A DNA stretch of 64,000 nt, from contig VICG01000007.1 of the NCBI GenBank assembly GCA_008692225.1, positions 1,089,501 to 1,153,500 on the forward strand, in the 5' to 3' direction. Shown one piece after another: positions 42,991 through 55,308 of this stretch; the stretch's first letter is position 1; every line of letters starts with the position of its first letter. Below the pieces are notes generated by a model, which saw nothing but the letters and a program-made list of their open reading frames with translations, did not search any database and was not told the DNA's origin. A program made the position numbers and the translations under genes. The stretch comes from Monilinia fructicola. Its lineage: Eukaryota > Ascomycota > Leotiomycetes > Helotiales > Sclerotiniaceae.

Positions 42991-45021
42991 ATGGCTGACC
43001 CTGGTAGATCGTCTACATACTACGGTGATATGAGCAATGGATTCTATCACTCAACTTTTGATGATTATCAAAATGATATCGACCAGTCTTTTGGTTTCGG
43101 CCACGTCTCATCTTCAGATTTCTATCTCGGCCCGGAAATGTTCTTGATTCCTCAAATGCTTGGTGAACCACCTTACCCTTCTCAACATACATTTACAGGC
43201 ATGGTGCCCGTCTACGACCAGTTACAGTCTCAATTGCCCCGAGCAGGGCCCGGTAGTAATGAAATCATCGGCCAAACACAGCTTTCGCCCAGATCACTTG
43301 ATGGAAACTGCAGGCAAGTTTCAGTAAGGAATCCTTGCCCCTCAGAAGATCCGCAAAATCATTACGCAGTGGAAGAAAGACATTCCGAGCATGGAAACGA
43401 TGAAGATATAGAGCATTGCCGAAAGAAGCGAAGACCTTCTGAAGATAAGAAGACACAAACGGCAAGCATGCCGCAAGCAAATGTCTTAAGATTGGACTTG
43501 AGAATTCCATCAAATTCCCAGGCGGGGTCGCAGCCTTTAGCTTCACAAGAATCGTTGAGCTCGGTTTTCGAGGTGAACATGAATCAACAACCGAAACGTA
43601 AAGCACGCAGCGCTTTTACGCCACAAGGAAAAAAGAAGGTTGAAGCGGTGAGGAGCGTTGGTGCTTGCATTCAATGCAAGTTTAGGAAACGGACTGTAAA
43701 GTAGCTGCCAAATCTGTACTGATTCTTTAACTAACAAGTGTAGTGTGGTACGAGCGAGCCTTGCATATTATGCATTCGACGTACTGGCAATATAGAGTCA
43801 GCGGCAACTCTTTGTACAAGGGAATCGCCTTTCCTTGAGCTTTCGATAACTGAATGTGAGTAGTTTATTTCCATGAGAAGAATATCATATTGAAATTACA
43901 GTCTACTCCAACAGTTACCCCAATCGTATAACGAACTTCGGAATCGAATTTTCGGGCGTGGAGGGTCAACATAAAACCATAAAAGTGGATGGGAAAGGTC
44001 CCAACTCCTTTCCTTTGGATCTCAGAATTATCAACGTGCAGTCCCCATCTTTGAGTGAGGATATACAGAGTGAAGTTTGCCAAATAATTAGACCCAAGTC
44101 TAATCCTCCATCTCAACGAACATACCTGCCAGGTATCATCGCAATTTTGGAATCGAAATGTTTTTCATCAATAGATTTTGAGAAATGGGTTATGGAATAC
44201 ATCAATGACAGCAAGCTTGATAACCTTTGCCCCATCTCTTTTTCGTTTGGTGTCGCATATGCTAGGGAAAGGCTGCCTCATGTAAGTTCGACCATTTGAT
44301 ATGATGCACTGAATTTTTTGAAATATCACTAATAAATAGAAGGCGGATCTAGTAGAGAATATGATGAAGCTAATCTCTTTAAACTACATGCTTTGCAATG
44401 GATTGAAGATCATACCACTCGCTGGTCAAGAAGCTGTAGCTACCGAATACTCTGTGCTAAGAGCACAGCTTGATACAAAGCTTTTTAGTCTCCTCTACAA
44501 TGCAGAAAAACTTGTCTGCCAAGAGCTCCAGAGACTAGTATTCAAAACATCTGGGCAATTGCCACGGGATGCTCTTGTTCCTGTATCGTTAGTCTTGTGG
44601 TTGCTTACAAGGCTGCATAGCTTGAAAACGAGCCGTGTTGTTCATTTGATAGAAAATAGCGGGTTTCGTACGTTCTATCCATAATTTACTTTCTCACTTT
44701 ATTATTTCGTTAAACCCCTAACGATGTATAGCATCCTCTGAAACAGCTACATCATCTGCATCCTATCATAAGCATATTCTCAACCTCCTCATTAGTGTCT
44801 TGACTGCCCTATTCCGATCATCTTTCCCCCTCCTTATGAACTTTGAAGACAAGTGCAATAGAGGTTTATTGGGTGGGAACGAGGATTTGATACACCTATC
44901 CAAGAAACTGAGGAGAGATCTAATAGCGTTCAAAAGAAGAGGCTATCTAAAGGCGTGGAAATGGAACAAAGGGTTCTTGAAAGATCAAGTGGATAAATTG
45001 AGGGATGTCTCGACAGAGTAA
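42991..45021 (+). CDS. Zn2Cys6 transcription factor
   Basis: Exons are 42991-43695, 43744-43855, 43902-44281, 44340-44667 and 44732-45021, giving 604 residues; every phase closes. The N-terminal half is long, polar and probably disordered. The zinc cluster lies across the first intron: GACIQCKFRKRT then CGTSEPCILCIRRTGN, with a final CTRESPF, matching the CxxC...C...CxxC...C spacing of a binuclear cluster placed mid-protein. A C-terminal regulatory domain rich in Leu helices follows (LVPVSLVLWLLTRLHSLKTS). In this family a cluster in the middle of the protein occurs in a distinct fungal group. It probably binds DNA in the nucleus; targets are unknown. Adjacent metabolic genes (reductase, acyl-CoA dehydrogenase) are possible but unproven targets. 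Confidence 0.88.
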
Positions 45022-45571
45022 AATTGTACTAGCTCGGAAACCTGGAAATTTGGAAGGATCTTGTATGATTGTACGAAAATTTGGGGGGATGGGCGGGGCG
45101 GGGCGTTTTGTCTTTACGCGGGACAGTTTGTAAAATATTACGATGAACATGAAAACCTGTAGGATATGATGAAGTTATGAATGTACAACAGTTTGTGGCG
45201 TATGGTGCAGTATTGAATGACGTGAGACGGTCCACCTTGGGTGATTGAGTACAGTGAGATTGGTGTCAGGCAACACTTGTCCAACAGTCGGTGGAGAGGA
45301 CGCGATGCAGCCAGATTGTACCCTCAAAACTCACTTGCCCTTGTCTCTTCGTGCAAGAATTGTTGCATAATAAACGAAATGTTTTTGATATTGAGCGATT
45401 AACTGACTATTAATTATAGCCGAGGTGGAGTAGGGAGGTCGTGACTCGGTACGAGGCTTTCCCGGAGGAAACCGAACATACCCGGGTCTACCCCACAATG
45501 TTTTCCTACTTGAGATGGAAACCAACTTCTTCCTCAATACAATAAAGTATCATCACTGATATATCAACAGA

Positions 45572-47155
45572 ATGTCTATTCCGATTATCACCTCAGATAA
45601 CTCCTCATCGTCTTCAAACACTAGCTCACATGAATCTTTCGGCTGTCCAAACCCCATATGCGGAGCCAGTGTGGTATTCACGAAACGTCTCCCCACATTA
45701 CACGACGTCCCATTGCAAACTCCGCGCCGCGGTACGGAAATATGTAGATGAAGAAATTTTGCCGCATGCCTTTGATTGGGAATCTGCAGGCAAAGTTCCA
45801 GACTCGGCACGTGCAATACTGGTGATCTCTGAGTCATTTCTAATGAATTGAGCAGGCATTTCAGCGACATGCTGAACTGGGATATCTAGCTTTAGGCACG
45901 GGAGTTTCAAGTGTCAAATTGCCTGGGGATATCAAGTTCGAGGAATGGGACTCATGGCATACATTGATTGTCACGGATGAGTTGTCGCGTGTTGTGAGAT
46001 TGAGTTTTGGATTCCTTGCTGCTTCCCCTGCTGATATAATTTAGGCGTACACCGGTGTACTGTGGGGTCTTGGAGGAGGCAATGGTATTGGAGTTCCGCC
46101 AATAGTCAATTTCGGAACCAAAGAACAGAAAGCTAGGTTCCTACCCGGTGTTGCAGATGGCAGTATAAGGTTTTGTCTTGGCATCACAGAACCTGATGCT
46201 GGTTCCGACGTAGCCAATATCAAAAACTACTGCAACCAGGAAACACGACCATTATCTTGTCAATGGATCGAAGAAATGGATTACAAATGCTATATGGGCT
46301 GATTATGTTACGGCGGCAGTTCGTACTGGAGGAGCTGGTGCGGCAGGAATTTCGCTTCTTATCATTCCGTTGAAATCTGAAGGGGTTTCACGAAGAATGA
46401 TGCACAATTTCAGGCGTTAAGGCATCAGGCAGCACGTTTATAACTTTCGATGATGTGAAGGTCCCCTTAGAAAATCTCTTGCATAAAGAGAACAGCGGGT
46501 TTGAGGTCATCATGTCTAATTTCAACGCTGAACGCAAAACAGATTGCCACAACGGCCATTCGATTGAGTAGAGTATGTGCGGAGGATGCGTGGAAACATG
46601 CTTGTGTGCGTGAGACATTCGGAAAAAAATTGATTGAAAATCCCGTGATTCGGGCAAAATTCGCGAAGATGGGAAGAATGATCGAACCCGCACAAGCATT
46701 TCTAGAGCAGTTAACTTGGGTTAATTGAACTGAGTAGGAAGAATGATGGAAAAAATGATGTGAGAATCGGAGGTATGACGGCGATGCTGAAAGTGATTAG
46801 CACTCGGTGTCTTGAAAAGTGTGTGAGAGAGGCTCAGCAAGTTATGGGTGGACTGGGTTATGCTCGAGGTGGGAAAGGCGGAAGGTGGGTCTAGTTGAAA
46901 TTTGCGAAAATAGAGTTGCTGTTAATGATAATGTCTCTTAGGATCGAGGCTATTTCGAGGGATGTGCGTGTTATGGCCCGTTGGTAAGTGTCTTCCATGC
47001 AAAGCGAGTCCTTGGATTCTTTAGCTTTCGTCTTGAATTGTTTTCCGATGCTGACATTGGCAGGTGGTGGGAGTGAGGAAATTATGAGTGAACTTGCGAT
47101 CAGGGAAGAGGTCAAAGACCTTAGGAAATCTTCGAGCACCCACAGCAAACTTTGA
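45572..47155 (+). pseudogene. Acyl-CoA dehydrogenase, frame broken at five sites
   Basis: The start may be ATG 45572 or, in another frame, 45630. Conserved sequence runs through AEPVWYSRNVSPHYTTSH and KYVDEEILPHAFDWESAGK, then RHAELGYLALGTGVSSVKLP, then FCLGITEPDAGSDVANI, the FAD-binding block. Then come HDHYLVNGSKKWITNAIWAD, VKASGSTFITFDDVKVP and RLSRVCAEDAWKHACVRETF, and finally QQVMGGLGYARGG and IEAISRDVRVM. Introns at 45994-46044, 46885-46941 and 46984-47063 are canonical. The frame advances by one at A-run 46222-46226, T-run 46408-46410, A-run 46536-46539, G-run 46718-46720 and C-run 46977-46979, always as one extra base. Otherwise the protein is well kept, as for the first step of fatty or branched acyl-CoA oxidation. 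Either a young pseudogene or a poorly called stretch. Confidence 0.85.
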
Positions 47156-47556
47156 AGTCCATGAATTGATGTTCGTAATTTTCAAGAAAGAAATGATATT
47201 CAGTTGATTAAAAAGAACCTTGGAAATCATTACTTACGCAATCCCATATTTCCGGGAGAAGTAAATACTGGATCAGGCCCCGCTAATTCCTACTGTATCA
47301 GTACATCAAACAAATTGGTGAAATATTATGTCCAATTTTGCAGAAGACAGGGAAGATTATCATCTGATTTTAACTTCCCACTATTTGCTTAGGATCTTTC
47401 TAAATATATGATGTACAGAGTACAGTACTGTAGTCTGTAGCAAACAGTGAAACTACTCCCAGTGGAGAAATTAAGAACTGAATAAAAAGTCTCGATAGTT
47501 CAAGGGACCAATATATACAAGCTCCACAGTCTCGGATCAATATGCTTAGCGATGTG

Positions 47557-47949
47557 CTAGCATGATTTGCTTCTAATTCCCAAAAAATTGTCTCCGTATA
47601 TGGATATCAACATAGCGTTGATCTCTACTGCACAACCACCTTGATTTCGAAAGAAGGCCCACACAAGCCTATTTTTGCCTCCGGTCGATATGAGTATCTC
47701 TTCGGTTGGCGTATAGTCATTTTTTAGTGCATGCGAGAAAATGTGCTGCCTCAGCTCTGATAGTTCAAGAGAGGGGAAGAGATCAAATGAGCAGCACCAA
47801 CCCATGGGAGGTATGTTTGGAATATCGCTCATGGGCTCAACATGAATGTGCCTTCCAAGACAGATGGCTTGATTTAAGACCTGGGTTATGTGATTCCCAG
47901 CGGTTTGCATGTATCGAAATTTTTTCAATATTGAATACGCCGGTGGCAT
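47557..47949 (-). CDS. Small 2EXR-like domain protein, probably truncated
   Basis: An ATG-started frame of 130 codons; a later Met (MSDIPNIPPMGW) is a more likely start. CSFDLFPSLELSELRQHIFS is the N-terminal signature of the fungal 2EXR domain (F-x-FP-x-LP-x-ELR-x-IW). Family members are usually longer, so the C-terminal part is missing or lies in an exon I could not place. Function is unknown. The 47156-47556 stretch before it is non-coding. Confidence 0.45.
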   Translation of the reverse strand: MPPAYSILKKFRYMQTAGNHITQVLNQAICLGRHIHVEPMSDIPNIPPMGWCCSFDLFPSLELSELRQHIFSHALKNDYTPTEEILISTGGKNRLVWAFFRNQGGCAVEINAMLISIYGDNFLGIRSKSC

Positions 47950-48317
47950 CCTTCTATGGTATCACTGGTAAGTTTGGCAATCTTTTTCGCCAAGATTCAA
48001 GCGTAGAAACCGTTAACTCAGATCTGAATAACCAGTACACCAGTTTGCTTAAGGAATTAATGTAGTTTCTATTTTTTAGGTGGAAAATATAATACAAGAT
48101 AGTGAACAGAATCTGGGGGGAGGTGAACTAGGCTCAACCATTCCACAAATTCCCTGATAATTCTCCCAGTCGGGTTTATACCTGCCCTTGGGCTCTGAAT
48201 ATCTCATGCGAGAAATTTTCCATGGCCCCATCCATCTCAATCCAAAATTTGGTGCCTTTCTCATCTTTCTATATTTAAGCGAGATTAACAAAGAGCAATT
48301 GCAATTCAGCCCCTCGC

Positions 48318-49722
48318 TCAAACGTGCTCTTTACTACTAGTCGGGCTCAACCCATCTTCGTAAGTGACCGTGACTTCGTGATGGCGTCGAATGCCTCCTT
48401 TCGTTGGACTTTGCGGTAGTTCTGAGAGAATGCAAGTATCACTATCAGTATCGTTATCTGCGCCCCCTTGGGTCACCTCCACACCGTATTGATCTTTGTT
48501 TCCTCGATTCATCGGTTTCATGCCGTACTCGCCACCAGAAGTAGCACCGCTTTTGTTGTTGTCATAGCCGTAGTTTTGATAAGGCCCTCCGGTTGAGCTT
48601 CCTCCTGTTAATCGATTATAGAGAGGTCGGAGCGCGGGGATCGAGACACAGATTATAGTGGCTGTAAGCTCGGACATAGTCCACATGACAGAGTCACTGA
48701 CAGCATCTGTAGAGGCAAGATATTAGATTCAATAGGGACAGTAATTTATGAGGGGATGTAGAGGCAGTTACTTACACAAATAGTCATCAGTCTCACCAAG
48801 AGCATCCAAAGTCGTGGTTCGGACTATGCCACATAAACCCGCACTGGTTTTAATCAGATGAGAGATACTTGTGAAGATTTGGGTTGGAACTTACATGATT
48901 CCCAAACTCAAGGAGACGCAGATTGTGATCTTTTCCTTTCTCTTCATATTGAGATTCCAGATAACTGCCCAAGGAAATGCTGCGAGGAAAAAATCCATAG
49001 CTGCGGACCAAGCTAGAGAGAATATTAGCATTCATAATACTGAAAATAAGTAGGGCAAAGAACTTACAGCACATAACTTTTGCTATAATTGTCAAACTTA
49101 GTGTGCAGGTACCCTCAATTCGAGGATCCCAGATAGATTGAACAGGCGTACACTGTAAAAATACAGCGATCGCCAACAACAAGCTCAACACCATGATGGT
49201 CACCATCCAGAAGTAGAGCAAAACCTTATGCCTATGATGCCTCAATAAGTTTTTATCGCTCAGCATGTAGAGGCATGACGACGAGATCCAACTTACCATA
49301 ATCTGTTTACAATTCGAATCAGGAAAACTGCTACAGCACACTTGCTTACTCCCATAGAGAGTGAAATGACGAACTGGCCTATCAAGAGCCATAGAATCCC
49401 ATGGGAATTATCTTCAAGATCCAATTCAGATGCATGTGTTCCCATACCAAATGCAACGGAGCGTGAAATACATGCTGCAAAGGCTGTCATCAAACCCTGA
49501 AACAATTTATTAGTTCATGCGACAAGAATGCGATAATGCAGGAGTCTTCTGATATTAGAAACATACCCAGCTAATTATCAAAAGGTAGTCGTCTATACCC
49601 GGAGCACCACCGATGAACTTGCGCGTATATAACCGAAGGCTAATAAATAGTAATGAAAGGACGACTTCCATCCACAAGACGCCCAGCAGCTGTTGGCCCT
49701 TTGTCGTGAGTGGAACAGTCAT
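48318..49722 (-). CDS. Fungal rhodopsin-domain integral membrane protein
   Basis: Six exons: 49722-49567, 49496-49297, 49231-49068, 49012-48895, 48843-48776 and 48706-48318, giving 364 residues. All phases close. Seven hydrophobic segments are seen, for example LLGVLWMEVVLSLLFISLRL, ILWLLIGQFVISLSMGVSKC, VTIMVLSLLLAIAVFLQCTP and FFLAAFPWAVIWNLNM. The motifs CTPVQSIWDPRIEGTC and FLAAFPWAVIWNLNMKRKEK are hallmarks of the fungal group that includes satratoxin-cluster SAT5-like and many plasma-membrane proteins. No retinal-binding Lys is obvious. The cytosolic tail is Gly/Asn/Ser-rich with a Thr/Asp stretch. Ligand and role are unknown. Confidence 0.92.
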
Positions 49723-52376
49723 GCTGAATTTCGAGATACTGTGATTGTACTGTACAAATTTTCCTATCTGCAGAGTTGTACTTTCCGCATTCGAGACCCA
49801 CAACTCTTAGTAAAGAAAAGGGGACGTATTCGATGTTCTTGGAAAGATTGTATGGTTTCTATGTATATATCATGCCACCCCCCGAGACAAAGGACTGGGA
49901 TGGCTCAAGCCAGTATTGGACTCCAGAGTCTTGGGGTTGTTGCAGTCCCCAGAATTAAATCATCGTCCAAAATGAAGACTCGAAAGATCGCATTAAGGGA
50001 CCACTGTTGGACAATAGTTTTGAAATTCTAGGGCGATTGCTTGACTTACTACCATCTGAGCGGCAGCTTCATATCCCGACGGCGTTTCATGTTGTAATGC
50101 CGAGACAATCTTTTAGAGAGGACGATGCCATGGAAATCCAAAGACCCGTACTTATCGAATGGGAGGAGAATACCATCGAAGATCTTCTATCTTTTGGAAC
50201 GATTTCTTCAATTGTATCCCATCGATTCAAGAACTCGCCGAAGGGTTCAGATTGAGCAATAATCAAATGCTAGTTATTGAGATCGACAATCACACGCATT
50301 AAGCCAAACTTACGATTGGGATAGCAAGATGAATTCAGGTTCAGTACAGTACAGTACTGCTGCCGCCAGAAAGTATTCAAATCCGTACGCTACGGTAAAG
50401 GGGAAAAGACTAATCATAATATTTCTTTTCGCACGTTCCACCATCAGAAAATGATATTGCAATATAGAACTCTGCAATATCTACAGAGTATTATACCGAA
50501 CCTTATCGTCCTCATGTACAGATTTGAATACCTTTTGACTTTTCTGGCAGCGCGAGTCCTATAGATGATCCAAGGAGAAGCAACGCAAGAAGAGATTCAC
50601 CGTTAAGGGCCCACTCTCAAGCCACTTTGTGGCGGGGCACGGAGTCCGGCAATCTAAAAGGTAAGACTAGCTTATTGGGTATAGGGGCTAGCCCTAACGA
50701 GTTAGTAGAAAGGTGTTGGATGCAGATTTGCCAAAGCCTCCAGGGCTTATGTACGAATCGTATGGTGAATTCATAGTTGGCATGGCTTCGCGGAACCTAC
50801 CCTAGAATCCTATTCGTGGGCCACCGCAAGTCCACGACTACTAGTATGAGTTATCAAGTCATGAATGCAACTATCGAATTTTGATCACGCTGAGAAAATA
50901 CAAGACTGCAGCGAGTTGACCATCCAGGACTTTGGAAGTGGGACTTTCCCCTACTATATACATTGCACTGCTTTAAGCCACTCGGAGCACTGATATATTT
51001 CACATCGTAATAAGGCTACTAGATCTGGCTCAAAACTCGAGAGGTTTTGGATTCCTTCAAACGAAGGAAGCCAAGACGCTAATTGTTGCCGAAATAAAAA
51101 AGACTGAGATGAAGAAGACGTTGTGGAAAGCAATCGCCATCCTTTTTTCTTCATGGCCTTTCCCAGCTCATTTTGCAAGATCTACGCGACTATACACTTG
51201 CATGTTTAGGCCGGGGATAAGTTCTGCCTACTCGGGCAAGATGGATCCTCGGTAGTTTAGGCGGCCCCACTCATTCTCTCCCCGTCGAATTATTGACGAC
51301 TTAAGGGACATGATGAACACTAGGCAACGGTTGACAGCGGATGCTGGCATCACGCCGCTGCAAACCCCTAGACAAGATTCCCGACTAAGAGCCCTGCTTA
51401 CTTCATTCGATGAATGATACTTCCGTACTATATTTAAGTTCTAATGGGCGGCTGCAAGGCGATCTTTCGTCCCTAGTTAGGACGGCAGAAGATCATGCTT
51501 AACCTTATTAAAACAGAATAGACTTTCTTTGATCCCAATAAAGGCTGCTAAAACTATGCTGCAAGATACCGTACCGAGTAGTCGAGTGAAACCAGGTGTA
51601 TCATTTCAATACAATGCACAGTTTTAATATCATTTACCTAATAGATAGGATTAGCATAGAAGTATAAAACTAAATGCTAGTATTGCTATGAGGATGCTAA
51701 AGTTAATATAGTCTTACTATCTCTTATTTGATATTATAATTATTGTTGTTGTTTAAGAAAAGTCGGTTAGATTATTCTATAACAAGAGTAATACCATTAT
51801 TGAGATGGTAGTGGAGGGTTATATAACTAATTGTTCCCATACTAAATAATGAAAGCTTTGGAATAGTATGATTTTTAACAAATTCAATGATAATGTCTAA
51901 GATCTAGAAAATAAACATCTGAAATGGTATTTCAGAGTCTGACTTTAAAGGCTCTTGTTAGAGTTAACTAAGGTCTAGAACAAAAGAACTTCTATTTCAT
52001 AAAGTGATAAGATTATGCACTGAATCGTACCCCGGGATTGAGTTTGCATATGTCTATGAAATCTTGGAAATTTAAGCCGATACGTGGTCTCGTAATTTGA
52101 TAAGAGTATTTAAGGAATAACTTTTGTTGCTCGAGAGTCTTCGAGTGACCGAGAGCTTCAGATCAGGAAACAATGCAGCCAAGAGGCCTTAGAGCACAGT
52201 GAAGTAGAAATGGCTAAAAGGAACTTTCGATATATTCATAAACATTTTTGCCATTAAATCATTAAATTGTCTTCATTATTTCCCTTTCCGATGATATTAT
52301 ATGTACTAGAATCATTCATGTTTGATAGAGTGTGCAACAGCATTCTTTTGCTGGCATCCAAGGTCTGACGGTGGTT
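49723..52376. other. Gene-poor region, partly AT-rich
   Basis: About 2.65 kb with no recognised gene. The part at 51480-52300 is AT-rich with many TA steps and no open frame, as expected of an old repeat hit by repeat-induced point mutation, but no transposon protein is readable. A CAGTA repeat (about 50340-50357) is also present. Confidence 0.5.
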
Positions 52377-54160
52377 TTACGCTGCAGATTTCGGGTCAGC
52401 TGAATCTGTAGTCGTTACTTCCGTTTCATTGTAGAGAGCATCCTTGAGCTCCAATTCCACTTTGTCCCCAAATGTAACGTTAATCTCCTCCAAGGTCAAC
52501 CCCATTGTCTACAAATCCGTTAGTAGGATACAACTGGAAATTGGAGTATAGCTGCTTGAAACCTTACCTCCGGGAACCAAAGAACAATCATGATGGTTGT
52601 GACGACAGTAACAACAATGAGAATCATGTAGAACTTCCATCCAATGTTATTCAAACCAACAGAGACAGGAGCGCTATACGCGATAGCATTGCCAAAGAAA
52701 CTTAAATACGTGATTGTGGAACCCTCACTGCGTAAATGAGTTGGCCAAATCTCGGAGCCGTAAACATAGGAAGTACATTCGATCGTCGAGGTGAAGAATG
52801 CACCCATGATGAAATAAAGAGCAACGAGCGCTCTGACGCCGGGGCCGGCAGGTGTACCGAGATAGTACTTGACCAAGGCAGCCATAGTACTAAGAATAGC
52901 GGCCATTCCGAAACCACCAATAACTATGAAACGTTAACAGAGTGTAACAATATAATTACATCTAACTCACTCAAAAGCTTTCTTCGCCCAATACGATCTA
53001 AAAGGACGACATTGATCCCACATCCAATGACGGCGCAGACGGACCAGACGACACCTAGACCTAGTTGAACAACGGTACCAAATCCAAGGCCCGCCATAAA
53101 TGTTGGGATAAGGTTTGCAATGGCAGTAATACCAGTACCCTGTCCCATGGTCCAAAGGATGATAGAAATGAAGGCGCGTTTCCTAAGATGTGGAGTAGAA
53201 AAGATATAGATGAAACCCTTTGGTAGAGCTCTCTCAGTGTCGACCTGAGCCTTGATCTGAACTGCCTCTGCACGAGCGAGGGTGTTGTAAGGGTCTGCCT
53301 TGGTCTTGTGGAGGTATTCCAAGACCTGTATGGCTTCTGCTTCTCTTCCTTTCTCCATCAACCATCTTGGAGATTCGGGCAAAAACCAAAGAGACAACAG
53401 AAGAAGGCAAGCGACTCCACAGAGGACGATGAACACCAGTCTCCATTGGTAATCAGCCTCCACAAAATTGAACCCTAGTGCGCAGATTGCAGCCATGATG
53501 TATGCAGTAACGATACCAACACCCTGGAGGCCAACAAGCATTCCACGGTTGTGCGGAGGCGCGACTTCACTCATATAAACCGGAGAATTAGCAAGAACCA
53601 TGCCAGCCCCAACACCCGTGAGAACACGGCCAGCAATGAACATGGCAACGTTGACAGCTCCACTTGATATTGCAGCAGCGAAGATAACAATAGCAGCTGC
53701 AACTGCGTTGGCAATACGTCGTCCAAACTTGTTGGCTATTGGGGCTTGCAACAGCGAGCCAACCATAGCACCGCCCAAGAATCTAGTTTGCAGTCAGTCG
53801 AAGAACTTTACGGCCACGAAATTCCTGCCCTTACCCTCCGAGCATTGCATCAGTGAGCTGTAGAGCTTGGGAATTAGTCAAAAACTTCGCGATAAATGTT
53901 GGCTGTGCGACTGTGCCCGAGATCGCGTTGGCCGCAAACCCGTAGAGAAAACCACCCAGGCATGCTGTCACCAAGACCTAGAAGTTATTAGTCATTACTA
54001 CCTCTTTTCGCAGGGGACTGTTTCATGATAATACCATAACATTGACGAAACTTGTATGTCTTGGGATTTCAACTCCATCGCTATGGCTGGAGTCGCCCCG
54101 CTCCAAGGACTGCTTCTCATCAGTTCGTGGCACAGGTGTCTTAACATCTGACTCTGGCAT
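52377..54160 (-). CDS. MFS sugar transporter
   Basis: Exons are 54160-54035, 53977-53835, 53782-52971, 52923-52568 and 52508-52377, giving 522 residues with phases closing. Twelve membrane helices are expected. Family motifs are ANKFGRRIANAVAAA (loop 2-3), NSPVYMSEVAPPHNRGMLVG (PESPR-type sugar signature), WFLPESPRWLMEKGR and DRIGRRKLL (second GRR loop), followed by YVYGSEIWPTHLRSEG. It probably imports a hexose, pentose or polyol across the plasma membrane by proton symport. The N-terminus has acidic and Ser-rich residues. It is divergent from the neighbouring short-chain dehydrogenase, with about 1.15 kb of intergenic DNA between. Confidence 0.93.
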
Positions 54161-55308
54161 TTTGAATGTAAGAGTAATGTTCAGCTGCAAGTCTTGTCAA
54201 AGCTTTGAATTAATGATGAAACTAAAAACAGATGGGAGTGAGCTTGTAATAAATCAACCTCCCTCTCAAGATGTCATGAGATACCTGGTTACCTTTTTTT
54301 CACGGGTAATTTGTCTTAAATCAAGCAGGCATCACTGTGACAGTACTTGCGCACCTTTGCTAGCTTCCGAATTTTGACTAGGGGTCCGTGAGAACTATCT
54401 AGCCCGTCTTCGCAAAGAAATCGGTTAAATCAAAGGTCTAACTGGAATTGTTCATATTGCACTTTGGAAGGGTCTTGATATGATTATCAGTTGATATTGT
54501 TTGTTCAACTTCCCTTTCCATTGATCTGGTAGTAGAACGGCAGCATGAATGCCGAAGATCTTTTCCCGCGGCTTGACTAAACTTTGAGAATCAGTCGATG
54601 CCGATAGATTCCAGTATAATCATGCCGTACTCCGTATGTTTAAGTGATACTACTCTAAGCAAGAATCTGCCATCACATCAACCTCTCGAATCAGTCCTTC
54701 AATGTCAAGAACTTTAATATCAGAAATCCAAACGCTCGGTCTACCCCAGAGCTTGCAGACGTGCTGTGGCCCTTCCCCCACTCAGAATGCTTGTTTTCAA
54801 GAACGAGTAGATCGGATTGTCAAGTTATGACTAAAACTTGTATGACTATATGATCTCTCCGCGTGGAAATAAATATCAAATCTTATATGCGTTGATACGG
54901 GTGGGGCAACCGCACACTTCCGGTTGCAAGGTGGTTACACCGCTAAAATGGTACCCGCAATGAACCAGCATTGCTGGGGCCAATCAATTCGACGTGCGTA
55001 CCGAACCGTTCAATGCTTGTCGATTACCTGAGAATATAACTTTACTCCCAAGGGAATTGTTGATGCGGCATAAGAAGTGTCTCAGTTGCACTATTCATGC
55101 TCATGTGTAGCTTCAACTATAATGGACCAAGTGGACTAGATCAAATCATCTGCCCACTTAGCTTGACCATTAACGTGAGACAAAGACCATCAACGGTATT
55201 GATATCGAATTACTCCAGCATTCAAGTTCTCTCTGCAACATAAACTAAATTCTTATTCTCTACCCAGTTTGTAACATTCTTTTGATCTTCTTTTACATCA
55301 CGTACAGA

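Noticed and set aside
45418..45470. GC-rich stretch considered as a tRNA
   Set aside because: No cloverleaf, no T-arm GTTC motif in the right place.
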